A DNA stretch of 31,151 nucleotides from positions 1-31,151 of the forward strand of contig JOHN01000087.1 of assembly GCA_000719695.1 (NCBI GenBank), given 5' to 3'. Every line of letters starts with the position of its first letter. Positions within the stretch are counted from its first letter, which is position 1. The translations under genes were made by a program, and so were the position numbers. The notes beneath the pieces were generated by a model. It searched no databases and had not been told where the DNA came from. It saw only the letters and a list, made by a program, of their open reading frames with translations. Source of the DNA: Streptomyces sp. NRRL F-6131. Lineage in GTDB: Bacteria > Actinomycetota > Actinomycetes > Streptomycetales > Streptomycetaceae. Below are positions 14,901-21,805 of this stretch, in pieces.

Positions 14901-15624
14901 CCTCGCCGCGCGCGTACCCGTTGGCCCGGGCGTCGAAGGTGTGGCTGCGGCCGTCGGGCGAGAGGGCGCCGAAGCGCTCGACGGCGCGGGTGGAGTCGGG
15001 CGCGAGGTTGAGGTTGACGCCGGCGACCAGGGCGAGGTCCGACTCGCCGGCGCGCAGGCTCTGCAGCGCGAGGTGGACGGCGACCAGCGAGGAGGACTGC
15101 GCGGAGTCGACGGTGAGGCTGGGGCCGCGCAGGTCCAGGGCGTGCGAGACGCGGTTGGCGACGACGCCCCGGTTGAGACCGGTGAGGCTGTGCCGGGTGA
15201 GGGCGTCGGCCCCGGTGGTGAGGGTGGCCCAGTCGTGGGCGATGGCGCCGACGAAGACGCCGGTGCGCCGGCCGGCCAGCGCGCCGGGGAGGATGCCGGC
15301 GTCCTCCAGGGCCTCCCAGGCGAGTTCGAGGACGAGCCGCTGCTGCGGGTCGGCGGCGGCGGCCTCGCCGGCCGAGAGGCCGAAGAAGTCGGGGTCGAAG
15401 CGGTCGACGTGGTCGAGCCAGCCGGCGTCCCGGGGCGGCTTGGCGGTGTCGGCGAACCGGCCGGGCGGGACGGTACCGACGCTGCTGGTGCCGGTCTCCA
15501 GCAGCCGCCAGAACGCCTCGGGGTCCGCCGCGCCGGGCAGGCGGCAGGCGGTGCCGACGACGGCCACCGCCTCCGGCGGGCCGGGCTGCGGTGCGGACGG
15601 GTCGAGGGGTTCCAGGGGCGCCAT
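5920..15624 (-). CDS. Type I modular PKS: KSQ loading module plus fully reducing module 1
   Basis: The 3234-residue protein starts at ATG 15624 behind AGGAG (15639-15635). The loading module has a KS whose active-site Cys is Gln176 (DSAQSSS), a decarboxylating KSQ. Its AT has GHSQGE (Ser656) and YASH (760-763), for methylmalonyl-CoA, and its ACP has Ser983. Module 1 has a KS with Cys1218, His1353 and His1393, then an AT with GHSIGE (Ser1684) and RAFH ending at His1787, typical of malonyl-CoA. The DH has His2004 and Asp2181, although the HxxxGxxxxP motif has Glu in place of Gly. The ER spans about 2445-2765 with a GGVG NADPH site, and the KR has LDD 2863-2865 (B type). The ACP has Ser3102. An acidic C-terminal docking tail ([13 protein letters not shown]) ends the protein. 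The inferred product is a propionyl starter extended by one fully reduced C2 unit, giving a pentanoyl-ACP passed to the protein starting at 5903. All catalytic residues appear present. Confidence 0.96.
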   Translation of the reverse strand: MAPLEPLDPSAPQPGPPEAVAVVGTACRLPGAADPEAFWRLLETGTSSVGTVPPGRFADTAKPPRDAGWLDHVDRFDPDFFGLSAGEAAAADPQQRLVLELAWEALEDAGILPGALAGRRTGVFVGAIAHDWATLTTGADALTRHSLTGLNRGVVANRVSHALDLRGPSLTVDSAQSSSLVAVHLALQSLRAGESDLALVAGVNLNLAPDSTRAVERFGALSPDGRSHTFDARANGYARGEGAVLLVLKPLTRAVADGDPVHAVLLGSAVNSDGATDGLTVPSAEAQAAVIRAAARRADVAPGLVQYVELHGTGTRVGDPIEAAGLGAALGAGRPADRPLLVGSAKTNVGHLEGAAGLVGLLKTVLAVRHRRLPASLNFRTPNPDIPFERLGLAVRTAAGPWPDPDGRLIAGVSSFGVGGTNAHVLVADAPETAPGAGDASGVSSGTASGSTDGAVGERGPLLWPLSARNAAALREQASQLREFVIRRPELDPTAVGRALATTRTAFDHRAAVTGADRTELLAALDVLAEGGQAPGLLQGVVPVRAVPSDAAGPAGSAGAVGGTVLVFPGQGAQWDAMARELLTIAPVFAAKIEACETALAPHVDWSLGAVLRGEAGAPDLARVDVVQPALFAVMVALAALWESAGVRPDAVIGHSQGEIAAAHVAGALSLEDAAAVVALRSRAIAGLGLTGRGAMAAVPLPAAEVEARIADRPDADGIGVAAVNGPSSTVISGDREAVAALVEQYRADGVRAKLVPVDYASHSAQMEPLRDTLPALLAGIRPQTSTVAFYSTLTGERLDTAGLDAEYWFRNLRGTVRLERAVRAALADGHRAFVETSPHPVLTLGLGESTDGAAAVTGTLRRDHGGLDQFHRAVAELFVRGGEVDWRTCYGPGERLTGLPTYPFRRRRLWLPDGGPFATSSASPSTRLDVIEPAVDEPVAGALDEAAALAAVRAGAAIVLGEPGGAEAVDPDRTFKDLGFDSVASVEFRDRLAGSTGRTLPTSLVYDRPTPRAVAAFLAGRPVTGAAGAAPAAPGTTAAPHGDDDPIAVVALSGRWPGGADTPEQLWELLRDGRDAIGPFPANRGWDLDALFDPDGERPGTSYTRQGGFLYDADEFDGAFFGLSPREAAATDPQQRLLLESAWELTERAGIVPAALRGSRTGVFVGVMPQDYGPRLHETPAGYEGHALTGTLTSVASGRLAYALGLEGPAITVDTACSSSLVAIHLAAQALRAGECELAVAGGATVMSSPGMFTEFSRQRGLAPDGRCKPFAAAADGTAWAEGVGLVLLERLSDARRNGHRVLALVRGSAVNQDGASNGLTAPNGPAQERVIRQALDAAGLTPAEVDAVEAHGTGTALGDPIEARALLATYGQRGPDGPPVLLGSAKSNIGHTQAAAGVTGVIKLVQALRHGELPGTLHLDAPSPHVDWSAGAVELLSGTRAWPATGRPRRAAVSSFGISGTNAHLILEAAPDDLTAPDDFAAPDDLAAPAGGPASEPTPADDAPLLLSARTPAALRVQAARLLDVVERDAAGAARALATGRTHFPHRAAVLGGGAEARTATLRALAEGHQDAPGLLRAEAVRTPGLAFLYSGQGSQRPGAGRELHAGEPVFRAAVDEVADLFAAHLATPLTEVLFAAPGSEQAALLDTTAYTQPALFALHVALHRLAVDGYGLRPDRLIGHSIGELSAAHLAGVLTLPDAVTLVAARGRLMEALPAVGAMAAVGATEAEVAPELAALADRVAIAAVNGPASVVLSGDADEVRRLAGAWRARGRRVKLLTVGRAFHSPHMDAVLAEFRAVAEGLDYREPHTPVVSNLHGGLARAGELTDPGYWVRHIREAVRFHDGVRTLDGLGTTAYLELGPGPVLTALAEETLAEEAPEAPGAAAPATRARALAPLLRADRPERATVTEALARLHVHGVPVDWATALPAAAGPARTDLPTYPFERRRHWLDAPAAHRTDVPDGLAPTGHPLLTGVTELPDGEGWLLTGRISLRTHPWLADHAVGEAVLLPGTAFLEFAVQAALRAGATRVESLDLAAPLVLPAAGDGRSGVRLQALLGAADDDGRRPLRIRSQPEAEGAEWTTHATGTVAADAELPAPAVPFDADGAQWPPPAAVPLDLADAYDRLAERGYRYGPAFRGLAAAAVHGEQRYAEVTPPPGADPATAEAGGYALHPALLDAVLHAVVLDADRTVLPFSWRDVTLHRAGAGTGALRARITPAGPDTVALELADPAGLPVATIGALTLRAPAAAGPDSLYRLDWRPLTAQDVSPAQDASPADRAAADRPAVDWAVLADPDGPAGEPPLAPVLAGLADAAPGQTVLATARTPEQALGLLHGWLAAAPAGTLALLTEHAVATHPGEDVPDPAAGAVWGLVRTAQAEHPDRFVLVDTDATPESRAALGAALAAASNGTGGEPQLALRAGELSAPRLTRTRPGDLLDPGTADAWRLDTATPGSLDSLALLPAPEARRPLAAGEVRIALRAAGLNFRDVLITLGMYPGGARIGAEGAGTVLETGPGVTGLRPGDRVMGLVQGTLGPVAVTDHRLLVPVPDGWSWAEAATAPVAFLTAYHGLYDLAGLRPGETVLIHAATGGVGQAAVQLASHGGSVVLATAGPGKWGVLRGLGLVGDRVASSRTLDFEAAFRTATGERGVDVVLNALAHEFTDASLRLLAPGGRFVEMGKTDLRDPATVAADHDGAAYLAFDLFDVDPDRIAAILAELAGLFDRGALRPLPVHAQDVRQAPQALRRLSQARHTGKLALTLPAPLDPDGTVLVTGGTGALGRLVARRLVARHGVRHLLLASRQGPDAPGAAELVAELAAAGASVTVRAADVADRDAVAALLAAVPADRPLTAVVHTAGVLDDAVLGSLTAERLRTVARPKADGARHLHELTRDRDLAAFVLFSSAVALLGNPGQANYAAANAELDALAQHRTVRGLPAVSLAWGHWAQAEGGMAAGLSAAETERLAATGLAPMTDEQALALFDAALGAPAGASAPALGTPALGTPYAALVAARLDPAAVPADRLAPVLRGLARHRARPAAAGGADGPAALLARLAGQPPAERERQLLALVRSTAAAVLGHPDATAIRPELGFMDSEFDSLGVIELRNRINTATGLRLPTTTLFDHPTPAALAAHLGERLAPPPAPAPQPEPAASAAEFDRLERALAALAEDPVGRAEAVDRLTALLAALTAPEPHEGDGEDGGDGGDLAARITDVSDDDIFDFIDNELGIS
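6604..6633. repeat. 15-bp tandem duplication in the PKS linker before the ACP
   Basis: Two copies of a 15-bp unit (GGTGCCGAGGGCCGG) encode a repeated ALGTP between the KR and ACP of module 1. Confidence 0.8.
11161..11214. repeat. 18-bp tandem repeat in the KS-AT linker of module 1
   Basis: Three copies of an 18-bp unit (GAGGTCGTCCGGCGCGGC with two base changes in the middle copy) encode a repeated APDDL/F hexapeptide between the KS and AT. Confidence 0.9.
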
Positions 15625-15694
15625 GGTGGTTCCACTCCTGAGGGCCGGTGGCTCGGGTGACGGACCTCAGCGTTCCGCGGTACCCGGCGCACCG

Positions 15695-15723
15695 GCCCCC
15701 TAGCCAACCCCTGTCGAACCCCT
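15695..15723 (-). promoter_or_regulatory. Three heptamer direct repeats at 11-bp spacing, possible activator site for the PKS genes
   Basis: On the coding strand AGGGGTT, AGGGGTT and AGGGGGC each start 11 bp apart with 4-bp spacers, about 70-100 bp upstream of the PKS start. Heptamer direct repeats at 11-bp period are the known layout of SARP-family activator sites. No SARP gene is in this window and no good -10 follows, so the role is inferred. Confidence 0.45.
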
Positions 15724-15766
15724 ATGGCGCCCTCGGCGTGCGGGCCGACCGCCCGACCGCCTACCG

Positions 15767-15790
15767 CCCGACAACCCGACAACCCGACAT
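15767..15790. repeat. 8-bp tandem repeat upstream of the PKS genes
   Basis: Two exact copies and one near copy of CCCGACAA are in direct tandem. No function is evident. Confidence 0.85.
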
Positions 15791-15848
15791 CTCGAACCGC
15801 GACAGCCCGACCCGCGACGACCGCCCCACCCACGACCGTCCGTCAGTA

Positions 15849-18413
15849 CTAGGCGACGGCCTCCAGCGGCCCCAGGCCCGCCGCCCGGCGGGCCGGGACG
15901 GCGGCGGCGAGCGCGCCGGTCGCCACCGACGCCAGGCAGACCAGCAGCAGCGTCGGCCAGGGCAACGCCAGGCGGTACTGCGCGATCGCCCCGCCCGCCA
16001 GCGCGCCGACCCCCCAGGCCCCGAACAGTCCGGCCGCCAGGCCCAGCAGGGTGCCGAAGACGGCCACGGTCACCGCCTCCAGCCGGACCATCCGCCGGAC
16101 GGCGGCCCGGTCCATGCCGACGGCGCGCAGGACGCCGATCTCCCGGGTGCGTTCGGTGACCGACATGACCAGGGTGTTGACGATCCCGAGCGCGGAGATC
16201 ACGGCGCCGATGGCGAGGAGCCCGTACATCAGGGTGAGCAGGGTGCTCGTCACGCCCCCGGCGGCGCGCACCAGTTCGGCCCGGCTCTCCACCTTGAGCA
16301 GCGGGTTGTCGCCGACGGCGGTGCGCAGCTGCCGCGCGGTGGTGCCGTCCGCGCGGACCAGGATCCGCTGGACGCTGCCGGGCCGGAAGCCGTCCCGCTG
16401 GACGTCCTCGCGGAGGGCGAGCGCGTCGCGGGCGACCGGGTTGTCCTGGTAGACGCCGACGACGGTGGAGGTGGCGGGCTCGCGGTTGCGGCCGATGGAG
16501 GTGGTGACCCGGTCGCCGGTGCTGAGTCCACCTTCCCGGGCGGTGGTGCGGGAGACGGCGATCCGGCCCGGACCGAGGTCCTGGAGGGAGCCGCTGAGGA
16601 AGTCCAGCCGCACGGTCGGCCCGAGCGTCGCCGGGTCGACCCCGGAGACCTCCCGGACCGTGCCGCCGAGGAACAGCGTGGAGTCCGCGACGGCGGCGGC
16701 CGTCCGCACCCCGGGGGTGGCGCCGACCCGCTGCACGGCGGCGGGGTCGATGCCGGTCATCGCGCTGCCGGTGGCGATCACCCAGTCGGCGCCGAGCCCG
16801 GCCGCGGCCTGCCGGTCCAGGGCCCGCCCGGTGGAGTGGCCGACGGTGGCCAGTCCGCTGACCAGCGCGGTGCTGATGAGCAGGGTGGCGGCGGTGGCCG
16901 CGGTGCGCCGCGGGTCGCGCAGCGCGTTCTGCCGGGCGAGCAGCCCGGTGACGCCGAAGCGGCGGGTGAGCGGCCCGGTCAGCCGGACGGCCGGGACGGC
17001 GAGGGTGGGTGCCAGCGTGACCAGGCCGACGACGAGGGCGCCGCAGGCGAGCATCGCGTGGCGCAGATTGGCCTCGGAGGCGTCCTCCGCGTGACCGGCG
17101 AGGGCGACCAGCGCCCCGGCGCCGAGCAGCAGCAGCCCGGCCCCGGCGACCGGGCGCAGCCGCGAGCGGGTGGCGGGGCGCTCCGCCGCGCGGAGGGCCT
17201 CGACGGGGGCGATCCGGGCGGCCCGGCGGGCCGGCAGCCAGGCGGCGAGGGCGGTCACGCCGACGCCGACGAACAGCGCCGCCGCGACCGGCCGGGGCCC
17301 GATCACCAGCGGGCCCTCCGGAAACCGGTCGCCGTCGGTGCTCAGCAGGCCGGGCAGGAGTCCGGCGATTCCGAGGCCGAGGACGAATCCGGCCGCGGAG
17401 GCGGCCAGGCCGACCAGCAGCGCCTCGGCGAGCAGCGAGCGCACCACCTGGCGGCGGGTGGCGCCGACCGCCCGCAGCAGCGCGATCTCCCGGGTGCGCC
17501 GGGCGATCAGCATGGTGAAGGTGTTGACGACGAGGAAGGAGCCGATGAACAGCGAGACACCGGCGAAGAGCAGCGGCAGCTTCTGCTGGCCGCGGGTCAG
17601 CGTGCCGACGTGGATCGCCTGCTGGTCGGCCTGGGCCCGGCCGGTGGTGGCTTCGGCCCGGTCGGCGGGGAGCAGTTCGGTGATCCGCCGCGCCAGCTCG
17701 TACTGGCCGGTGCCGGGGGTGGCGGCGACATCGACGGCGGTGTAGTGACCGGGGGTGGCGAACAGCCGCTGGGCGGTGGCCCGGTCGAACAGGACGAGGG
17801 TGCCGCCCGCGGTGACGCGGGGGTCCGTGGTGGTGACGGTGCCGACCAGGCGGGCGGTGCGGGCCGGGCCGTCGGTGGCCAGGGTGACGGTGTCGCCCGG
17901 GCGGAGCCGGCCGGCGGCGGCGGTGCCCCGGTCGAGGGCGACCTCGTCGGCGCCGGCGGGGGCGCGGCCCTCGACCACGGGGTGCCGGGGGTCGGTGCCG
18001 TCGGGGCCGGGGGTGTACGCGGCGGCGAGGTTGGCGCCGGTCCTGACCCGCAGCGGGCTGCCGTCGGCGGCGTTCAGCACGGCGGTGCCGTCGACCCGGG
18101 GCCGGACGGCGGCCACCCCGGGCACCTTCGCCAGCTTCGCGGCCAGCGCGTCGTCGAGGACGTCACCGGGTCCGCCGCCGGACTCGCCCCCGGACCTGCC
18201 CCCGGGCGCCGTGCCCGGGGGCGGTTCCTTCGCGGTGACGGTGACGGCGGTGTCGGCGAAGTCCTTGGACGCGGCGGCCCGGTGGGCGGCGGCGGTGGAG
18301 TCGGCGAAGACCAGGGTGCCGGAGGCGAAGGCGACGCCGAGGCAGATCGCGAGGACGGTCATCAGCAGGCGGGCCTTGTGCGCCAGGACGTTGCGCAGGG
18401 CTGTTCTCAGCAT
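15849..18413 (-). CDS. ABC transporter permease, two FtsX/MacB-type blocks
   Basis: The 854-residue inner-membrane protein starts at ATG 18413. A first membrane helix (about 16-38) is followed by a large extracytoplasmic MacB-PCD-like domain. Next come FtsX helices near 262-285, 320-350 and 370-390. Then three central helices lead into a second extracytoplasmic domain, and a final FtsX triplet begins near LLTLMYGLLAIGAVIS and ends at the C-terminus. Both blocks carry the family signature of RRTREIALLRAVGA and ERTREIGVLRAVGM after the first helix, where the ATPase couples. It pairs with the ATPase encoded 53 bp upstream. Such ABC3-type pairs move lipids, peptides or antibiotics out of, or strip them from, the membrane. 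Their position beside a PKS and a two-component system suggests efflux or self-protection, but the substrate cannot be read from sequence. Confidence 0.93.
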   Translation of the reverse strand: MLRTALRNVLAHKARLLMTVLAICLGVAFASGTLVFADSTAAAHRAAASKDFADTAVTVTAKEPPPGTAPGGRSGGESGGGPGDVLDDALAAKLAKVPGVAAVRPRVDGTAVLNAADGSPLRVRTGANLAAAYTPGPDGTDPRHPVVEGRAPAGADEVALDRGTAAAGRLRPGDTVTLATDGPARTARLVGTVTTTDPRVTAGGTLVLFDRATAQRLFATPGHYTAVDVAATPGTGQYELARRITELLPADRAEATTGRAQADQQAIHVGTLTRGQQKLPLLFAGVSLFIGSFLVVNTFTMLIARRTREIALLRAVGATRRQVVRSLLAEALLVGLAASAAGFVLGLGIAGLLPGLLSTDGDRFPEGPLVIGPRPVAAALFVGVGVTALAAWLPARRAARIAPVEALRAAERPATRSRLRPVAGAGLLLLGAGALVALAGHAEDASEANLRHAMLACGALVVGLVTLAPTLAVPAVRLTGPLTRRFGVTGLLARQNALRDPRRTAATAATLLISTALVSGLATVGHSTGRALDRQAAAGLGADWVIATGSAMTGIDPAAVQRVGATPGVRTAAAVADSTLFLGGTVREVSGVDPATLGPTVRLDFLSGSLQDLGPGRIAVSRTTAREGGLSTGDRVTTSIGRNREPATSTVVGVYQDNPVARDALALREDVQRDGFRPGSVQRILVRADGTTARQLRTAVGDNPLLKVESRAELVRAAGGVTSTLLTLMYGLLAIGAVISALGIVNTLVMSVTERTREIGVLRAVGMDRAAVRRMVRLEAVTVAVFGTLLGLAAGLFGAWGVGALAGGAIAQYRLALPWPTLLLVCLASVATGALAAAVPARRAAGLGPLEAVA

Positions 18414-18466
18414 GGCGGGGGCTCTCGGTGACAGGGGCGGGTGGGGGTGCGGCGCGGGCGCGGGTG

Positions 18467-19258
18467 TCAGCTGGTGCGCGCGCGGGTGTCGAAGGTCCTC
18501 ATCACGTCGAGCACCCGGTCCGGCGTCGGGTGGGCCATCTCGTCCACCAGCCGGCCGTCGGCCAGGAACAGCACCCGGTCCGCGTACCCGGCGGCGACCG
18601 GGTCGTGGGTGACCATGACGACCGTCTGCCCCAGCTCCCGGACGGACTCGCGCAGGAAGCCGAGGACCTCGGCCCCGGAGCGGGAGTCGAGGTTGCCGGT
18701 GGGCTCGTCGCCGAAGACGATCGCCGGCTTCGCCGCGAGGGCGCGGGCGACCGCGACGCGCTGCTGCTGACCGCCCGACAGCTCGGCGGGCCGGTGGTCG
18801 AGCCGCCCGCCGAGACCGACCATGGCGATCACCCGGTCCAGCCAGGCCGGATCCGGCTTCCGCCCGGCCAGGGAGAGCGGGAGGGTGATGTTCTCCAGCG
18901 CGCTCAGGGTCGGCAGCAGGTTGAAGGCCTGGAAGACGAAGCCGACCCGGTCCCGGCGCAGCCGGGTGAGCTGCCGGTCGCCCAGCGTGCCGAGTTCGGT
19001 GGTGCCGATCCGGACGGAGCCCGCGGTGGGGGTGTCCAGGCCGGCGGCGCAGTGCAGCAGGGTGGACTTGCCGCAGCCGGACGGCCCCATGATCGCGGTG
19101 AACTCGGCCTCCCGGAAGGCCACGGTGACCGCGTCGAGCGCGGTGACCCGGGTGTCACCGCTGCCGTAGACCTTGGTCAGGCTCGTGGTGGCGGCGGCGG
19201 TCCCGGCCGCCGGGTACGGGGCGTGGGTCGGGTGCGGGGCGAACGGGTCGGTGGTCAC
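18467..19258 (-). CDS. ABC transporter ATP-binding protein (MacB/LolD type)
   Basis: The 263-residue cytoplasmic ATPase starts at a GTG (19258) behind GAGGAG. It has Walker A GPSGCGKST at 58-66, a Q-loop in VFQAFNLLP, the signature LSGGQQQR, Walker B AIVFGDEPT and the H-loop THD. All catalytic motifs are intact. The 23 residues before the fold are Pro/Ala/Thr-rich and probably disordered. It powers the two-block permease encoded 53 bp downstream on the same strand. The gene lies 171 bp after the sensor kinase stop, and that gap holds tandem 10-bp repeats and two GTATCGG copies, so it may have its own promoter instead of pure read-through from the kinase. Confidence 0.95.
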   Translation of the reverse strand: MTTDPFAPHPTHAPYPAAGTAAATTSLTKVYGSGDTRVTALDAVTVAFREAEFTAIMGPSGCGKSTLLHCAAGLDTPTAGSVRIGTTELGTLGDRQLTRLRRDRVGFVFQAFNLLPTLSALENITLPLSLAGRKPDPAWLDRVIAMVGLGGRLDHRPAELSGGQQQRVAVARALAAKPAIVFGDEPTGNLDSRSGAEVLGFLRESVRELGQTVVMVTHDPVAAGYADRVLFLADGRLVDEMAHPTPDRVLDVMRTFDTRARTS

Positions 19259-19312
19259 GGGGGCGGACTCCTCTTCGGTGCGTCGGTGCGCTTCGAAGGG
19301 TGTCCGGCGGAC

Positions 19313-19342
19313 GTATCGGCCGACCGCGCGACCGTGTATCGG
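19313..19342. repeat. GTATCGG direct repeat at 23-bp spacing upstream of the ATPase gene
   Basis: GTATCGG occurs at 19313-19319 and 19336-19342. The same heptamer, in the other orientation (CCGATAC, 21743-21749), is also found upstream of the response regulator gene. A shared operator for the regulator is possible but unproven. Confidence 0.35.
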
Positions 19343-19381
19343 TGGGGGCTCCGGTTCGCGGCAGTTCCGCAGCAGGCCGGA

Positions 19382-19419
19382 GCGGTCGGGGCCGGTAGGG
19401 GCCGGTAGGGGCCGGTCGG
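19382..19419. repeat. 10-bp tandem repeat between kinase and ATPase genes
   Basis: GCCGGTAGGG is repeated twice exactly, with diverged units on both sides (GCGGTCGGG before, GCCGGTCGG after). It lies immediately after the kinase stop. No hairpin is obvious. Confidence 0.8.
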
Positions 19420-19429
19420 CCCGGCGTCG

Positions 19430-20731
19430 TCAGTCCGGCAGGCGGAGGGTGGCGACGGCGCCGCCGTCCGGGGCGTTGGTGAGGCGCAGCTCGGCGCCGA
19501 GCAGGTGGGCCTGGCCCATCGCGATGGTCAGGCCGAGGCCGTGGCCCGAGCCGCGTTCGGCGGCGCCGGTGTGGAAGCGGCGCGGGCCGTGCCGCAGCAG
19601 GTCCTCGGGGAAGCCGGGGCCGTGGTCGCGGACCCGGACGGTGCGGCCGTCGACGGTGACCCGGACCGGGGCGGCGCCGTGGCGGTGGGCGTTGACGACC
19701 AGGTTGCCGACGATCCGTTCCAGCCGCCGCGGGTCGGTCTCCACGGTCGCCGACGGATCCGCCGTCGTCGCGTGGGGGCTCGTCGGGTGGGGAGTCGTTA
19801 CGGGCGGTGCGGGCGGGCTCGCCACCCGGACCTCGGTGTCGAAGCCGGTCCGCAGGACGGCCTCCCGGACGACCTCGGCGAGCGGGACCCGGGCGCGCAC
19901 CGGCCGCTCCGCGCCGGCGTCCAGCCGGGAGATCTCCAGCAGGTCCTCGACCAGGCCCCGCAGGTCGCGCACCCGGGCCCGCAGCAGGTCCTCCGTCTCG
20001 CCGGCGGGCAGCAGGTCGGCGGCGGCCAGCAGGCCGCCGACGGGGGTGCGCAGCTCGTGGGCCACGTCGGCGGTGAACTGCCGCTCGACCCGCAGCCGTC
20101 GGGCGAGGCTGTCGGCCATCAGGTCGACGGTGACGGCGATGTCGGCCACCTCGTCGCGGCCCTCGGTGGGCCCGGTGCGGGCGTCGAGGTCCCCGGCGGC
20201 GATCCGGTCGGCGGTCTCGGCGACCCGCCGCAGCCGGCGGGCGAGCAGGCCCGCCCCGTACGCGGCGAGCGGGGTGGCGGCGGCGAGGGCGATCAGCGAG
20301 GCCACGGCCATCGCCGCGTCCAGCCGGGGCAGGTCGGAGAGTTCCGGGCCCATGTTGACCTGGACGGCGAGCACCGGGCTGCCGGGACCGCCGGTGCGTT
20401 GCGCGGCCCAGACGCTGGGGCCGACGGTCCCCTCGGCGCGGTCGACGACCACGGTGTGCCGGTCGCCGTCGGCCGGGTGGCGCAGGGCGGCGGGCAGTTC
20501 GGCGGGGTCGAGGGCGGCGCCGTCGGAGAGGGCGCCGGTGCGCCGGTAGACGTCCATGGCCGCGTAGACCGAGTTGAAGGCCCTGGCCTCGGCCCGGCCG
20601 CGGATGTCGTGCTCGGTCCAGACGTGGACCAGGACGCCGACGGCCGCGACGACCAGGCAGGCGGTGGCGGCGGCCAGGGCGGCGATCTTCCGGCGCAGCG
20701 AGGTGCGGCGCCGGCGGCGGGGCGGGCGCAC
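19430..20731 (-). CDS. Two-component sensor histidine kinase
   Basis: I place the start at GTG 20731, 5 bp after the response regulator stop, giving 433 residues. The frame is open further upstream, but there it only overlaps the regulator in another frame. Membrane helix 1 is at about 16-38. An extracytoplasmic sensor region of about 100 residues follows, then helix 2 at about 140-163. HAMP follows, then the H-box ERQFTADVAHELRTP with His225 as the phosphoacceptor. The ATPase domain has an N-box (ERIVGNLVVNAHRHG), G1 (DHGPGF) and G2 (GSGHGLGL). A Pro/Thr/His-rich insert sits between the dimerisation and ATPase domains. It partners the OmpR-type regulator encoded directly upstream. The overall layout resembles the CseC-like envelope-stress kinases of streptomycetes, but that link is only by general appearance. 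Confidence 0.93.
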   Translation of the reverse strand: MRPPRRRRRTSLRRKIAALAAATACLVVAAVGVLVHVWTEHDIRGRAEARAFNSVYAAMDVYRRTGALSDGAALDPAELPAALRHPADGDRHTVVVDRAEGTVGPSVWAAQRTGGPGSPVLAVQVNMGPELSDLPRLDAAMAVASLIALAAATPLAAYGAGLLARRLRRVAETADRIAAGDLDARTGPTEGRDEVADIAVTVDLMADSLARRLRVERQFTADVAHELRTPVGGLLAAADLLPAGETEDLLRARVRDLRGLVEDLLEISRLDAGAERPVRARVPLAEVVREAVLRTGFDTEVRVASPPAPPVTTPHPTSPHATTADPSATVETDPRRLERIVGNLVVNAHRHGAAPVRVTVDGRTVRVRDHGPGFPEDLLRHGPRRFHTGAAERGSGHGLGLTIAMGQAHLLGAELRLTNAPDGGAVATLRLPD

Positions 20732-20736
20732 CGGGC

Positions 20737-21459
20737 TCAGCGCCTGAACTTGTAGCCGAAGCCGCGGACCGTCTCGATCCGTTCGCGGCCCAGCTTCCTG
20801 CGCAGCCGCTGCACGCACAGGTCGACGACCCGGCTGTCGCCGTCCCAGCCGTACTCCCAGACGTTGCGCAGCAGGGTGTGGCGCTCCAGCACGATGCCCG
20901 GGTGGGCGGCGAACTCCAGCAGCAGCTTGAGTTCGGTCGGGGTCAGGGCCACCGGGCTCCCGGCGAGGGAGACCTCCATGCCGGCGGTGTCCACGGTGAG
21001 GTCCCCGAAGACCAGCACCGTCCCCGACCGCGGGTCCGGGTCCGGGGCGCCGCCGGGCGCGGGCGCGGGGGCGTAGGTGGCCCGGCGCAGCAGCGAGCGG
21101 ATCCGCGCCACCAGCACGAAGGTGTCCACCGGCTTGACCACGTAGTCGTCGGCACCGGCCTCCAGGCCGGCCACCACGTCCAGCCCGTCGCCGCGCGCGG
21201 ACATCATCAGCACGGGCACCAGGCTGGTCTCGCGGATCCGGCGGCACAGGCCGATGCCGTCCAGGCCGGGCAGCATGACGTCCAGGATCAGCAGGTCGAA
21301 CCGGCCGTCGCGGAAGAGTTCGAGGCCCGTGAGACCGTCGGCGGCGGCCGTCACGGTGTAGCCGTAGCGTTCCAGCGCGGTGCTGAAGGACCGCCGCATG
21401 AGGTCGTCGTCCTCGACCAGCAGCACGCGGACGGGGCGCGAGGGATCGGGCGACGACAC
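20737..21459 (-). CDS. OmpR/PhoB-family response regulator
   Basis: The 240-residue protein starts at GTG 21459, with AGGAG 10 bp upstream. The receiver domain has the acidic pocket VEDDD at 15-19, the phosphoacceptor Asp60 (LILDVMLPG) and Lys109 (VVKPVD). The C-terminal winged helix runs from about 148 to the end (TPTELKLLLEFAAHPG ... RRKLGRERIETVRGFGYKF). It should bind DNA when phosphorylated by the kinase encoded 5 bp downstream, with which it must be cotranscribed. The receiver sequence is reminiscent of CseB, but I would not assign that name without a tree. Likely targets include its own operon and the ABC transporter genes that follow. Confidence 0.95.
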   Translation of the reverse strand: MSSPDPSRPVRVLLVEDDDLMRRSFSTALERYGYTVTAAADGLTGLELFRDGRFDLLILDVMLPGLDGIGLCRRIRETSLVPVLMMSARGDGLDVVAGLEAGADDYVVKPVDTFVLVARIRSLLRRATYAPAPAPGGAPDPDPRSGTVLVFGDLTVDTAGMEVSLAGSPVALTPTELKLLLEFAAHPGIVLERHTLLRNVWEYGWDGDSRVVDLCVQRLRRKLGRERIETVRGFGYKFRR

Positions 21460-21805
21460 GGGCGGAAGGCTCCTCTGCGGATCGGGGGCGGCGGACGGGC
21501 GCGCCGGGCGGCGGACGGCCGGTGAACGGCGCGGCGGACCGTACCAGGGAACGATACGGCAGCCGCCGGACCGGGCCGCCCTGGTGCGGCGGCGCGTACG
21601 GCGGCCGCCGCGCGGCCGGGCCCGGCCGCGGATGCGCAGGTCGGCCGGGGTGCCCCGGCCCGTCGGCGGTGTCCCGGGGAGCCCGGGCCGGGGCGCGCCC
21701 GGGGCGCCCGGGCCGCCGATCCGATGCGGGCTGGAGCGCTGCCCGATACCCCGTGGATACAGAGCTGCCGGTACCCCGTGGAGACGGAGGGGACCGCGCG
21801 CGCCG
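21460..21805. other. 346-bp region between the LAL regulator stop and the response regulator start
   Basis: It must hold the promoter of the two-component genes on the minus strand. A TACGGT that could serve as a -10 lies near 21535-21545, without a recognisable -35. A direct repeat is at 21745-21789. The rest is very GC-rich, and I see no gene in it. Confidence 0.6.
21745..21789. repeat. Imperfect 20-bp direct repeat at 25-bp spacing
   Basis: The two units GATACCCCGTGGATACAGAG and GGTACCCCGTGGAGACGGAG share an exact 11-bp core, TACCCCGTGGA. They lie just after the LAL stop and about 290-330 bp upstream of the response regulator start. The layout would suit an operator, but no hairpin or terminator is formed. 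Confidence 0.6.

Larger units (their letters stand above)
15625..15848. other. Intergenic region upstream of the PKS genes
   Basis: This 224-bp stretch separates the ABC permease stop from the first PKS start and must carry the PKS promoter on the minus strand. It holds the PKS ribosome site (AGGAG at 15639-15635), an 11-bp-spaced heptamer series at 15695-15723 and a short octamer tandem repeat at 15767-15790. I see no convincing -10/-35 pair. Confidence 0.7.

Noticed and set aside
20732..21247. Upstream extension of the histidine kinase to a 605-residue protein
   Set aside because: The extra part overlaps the response regulator in another frame and is Arg-rich without a domain; GTG 20731 fits the operon spacing.
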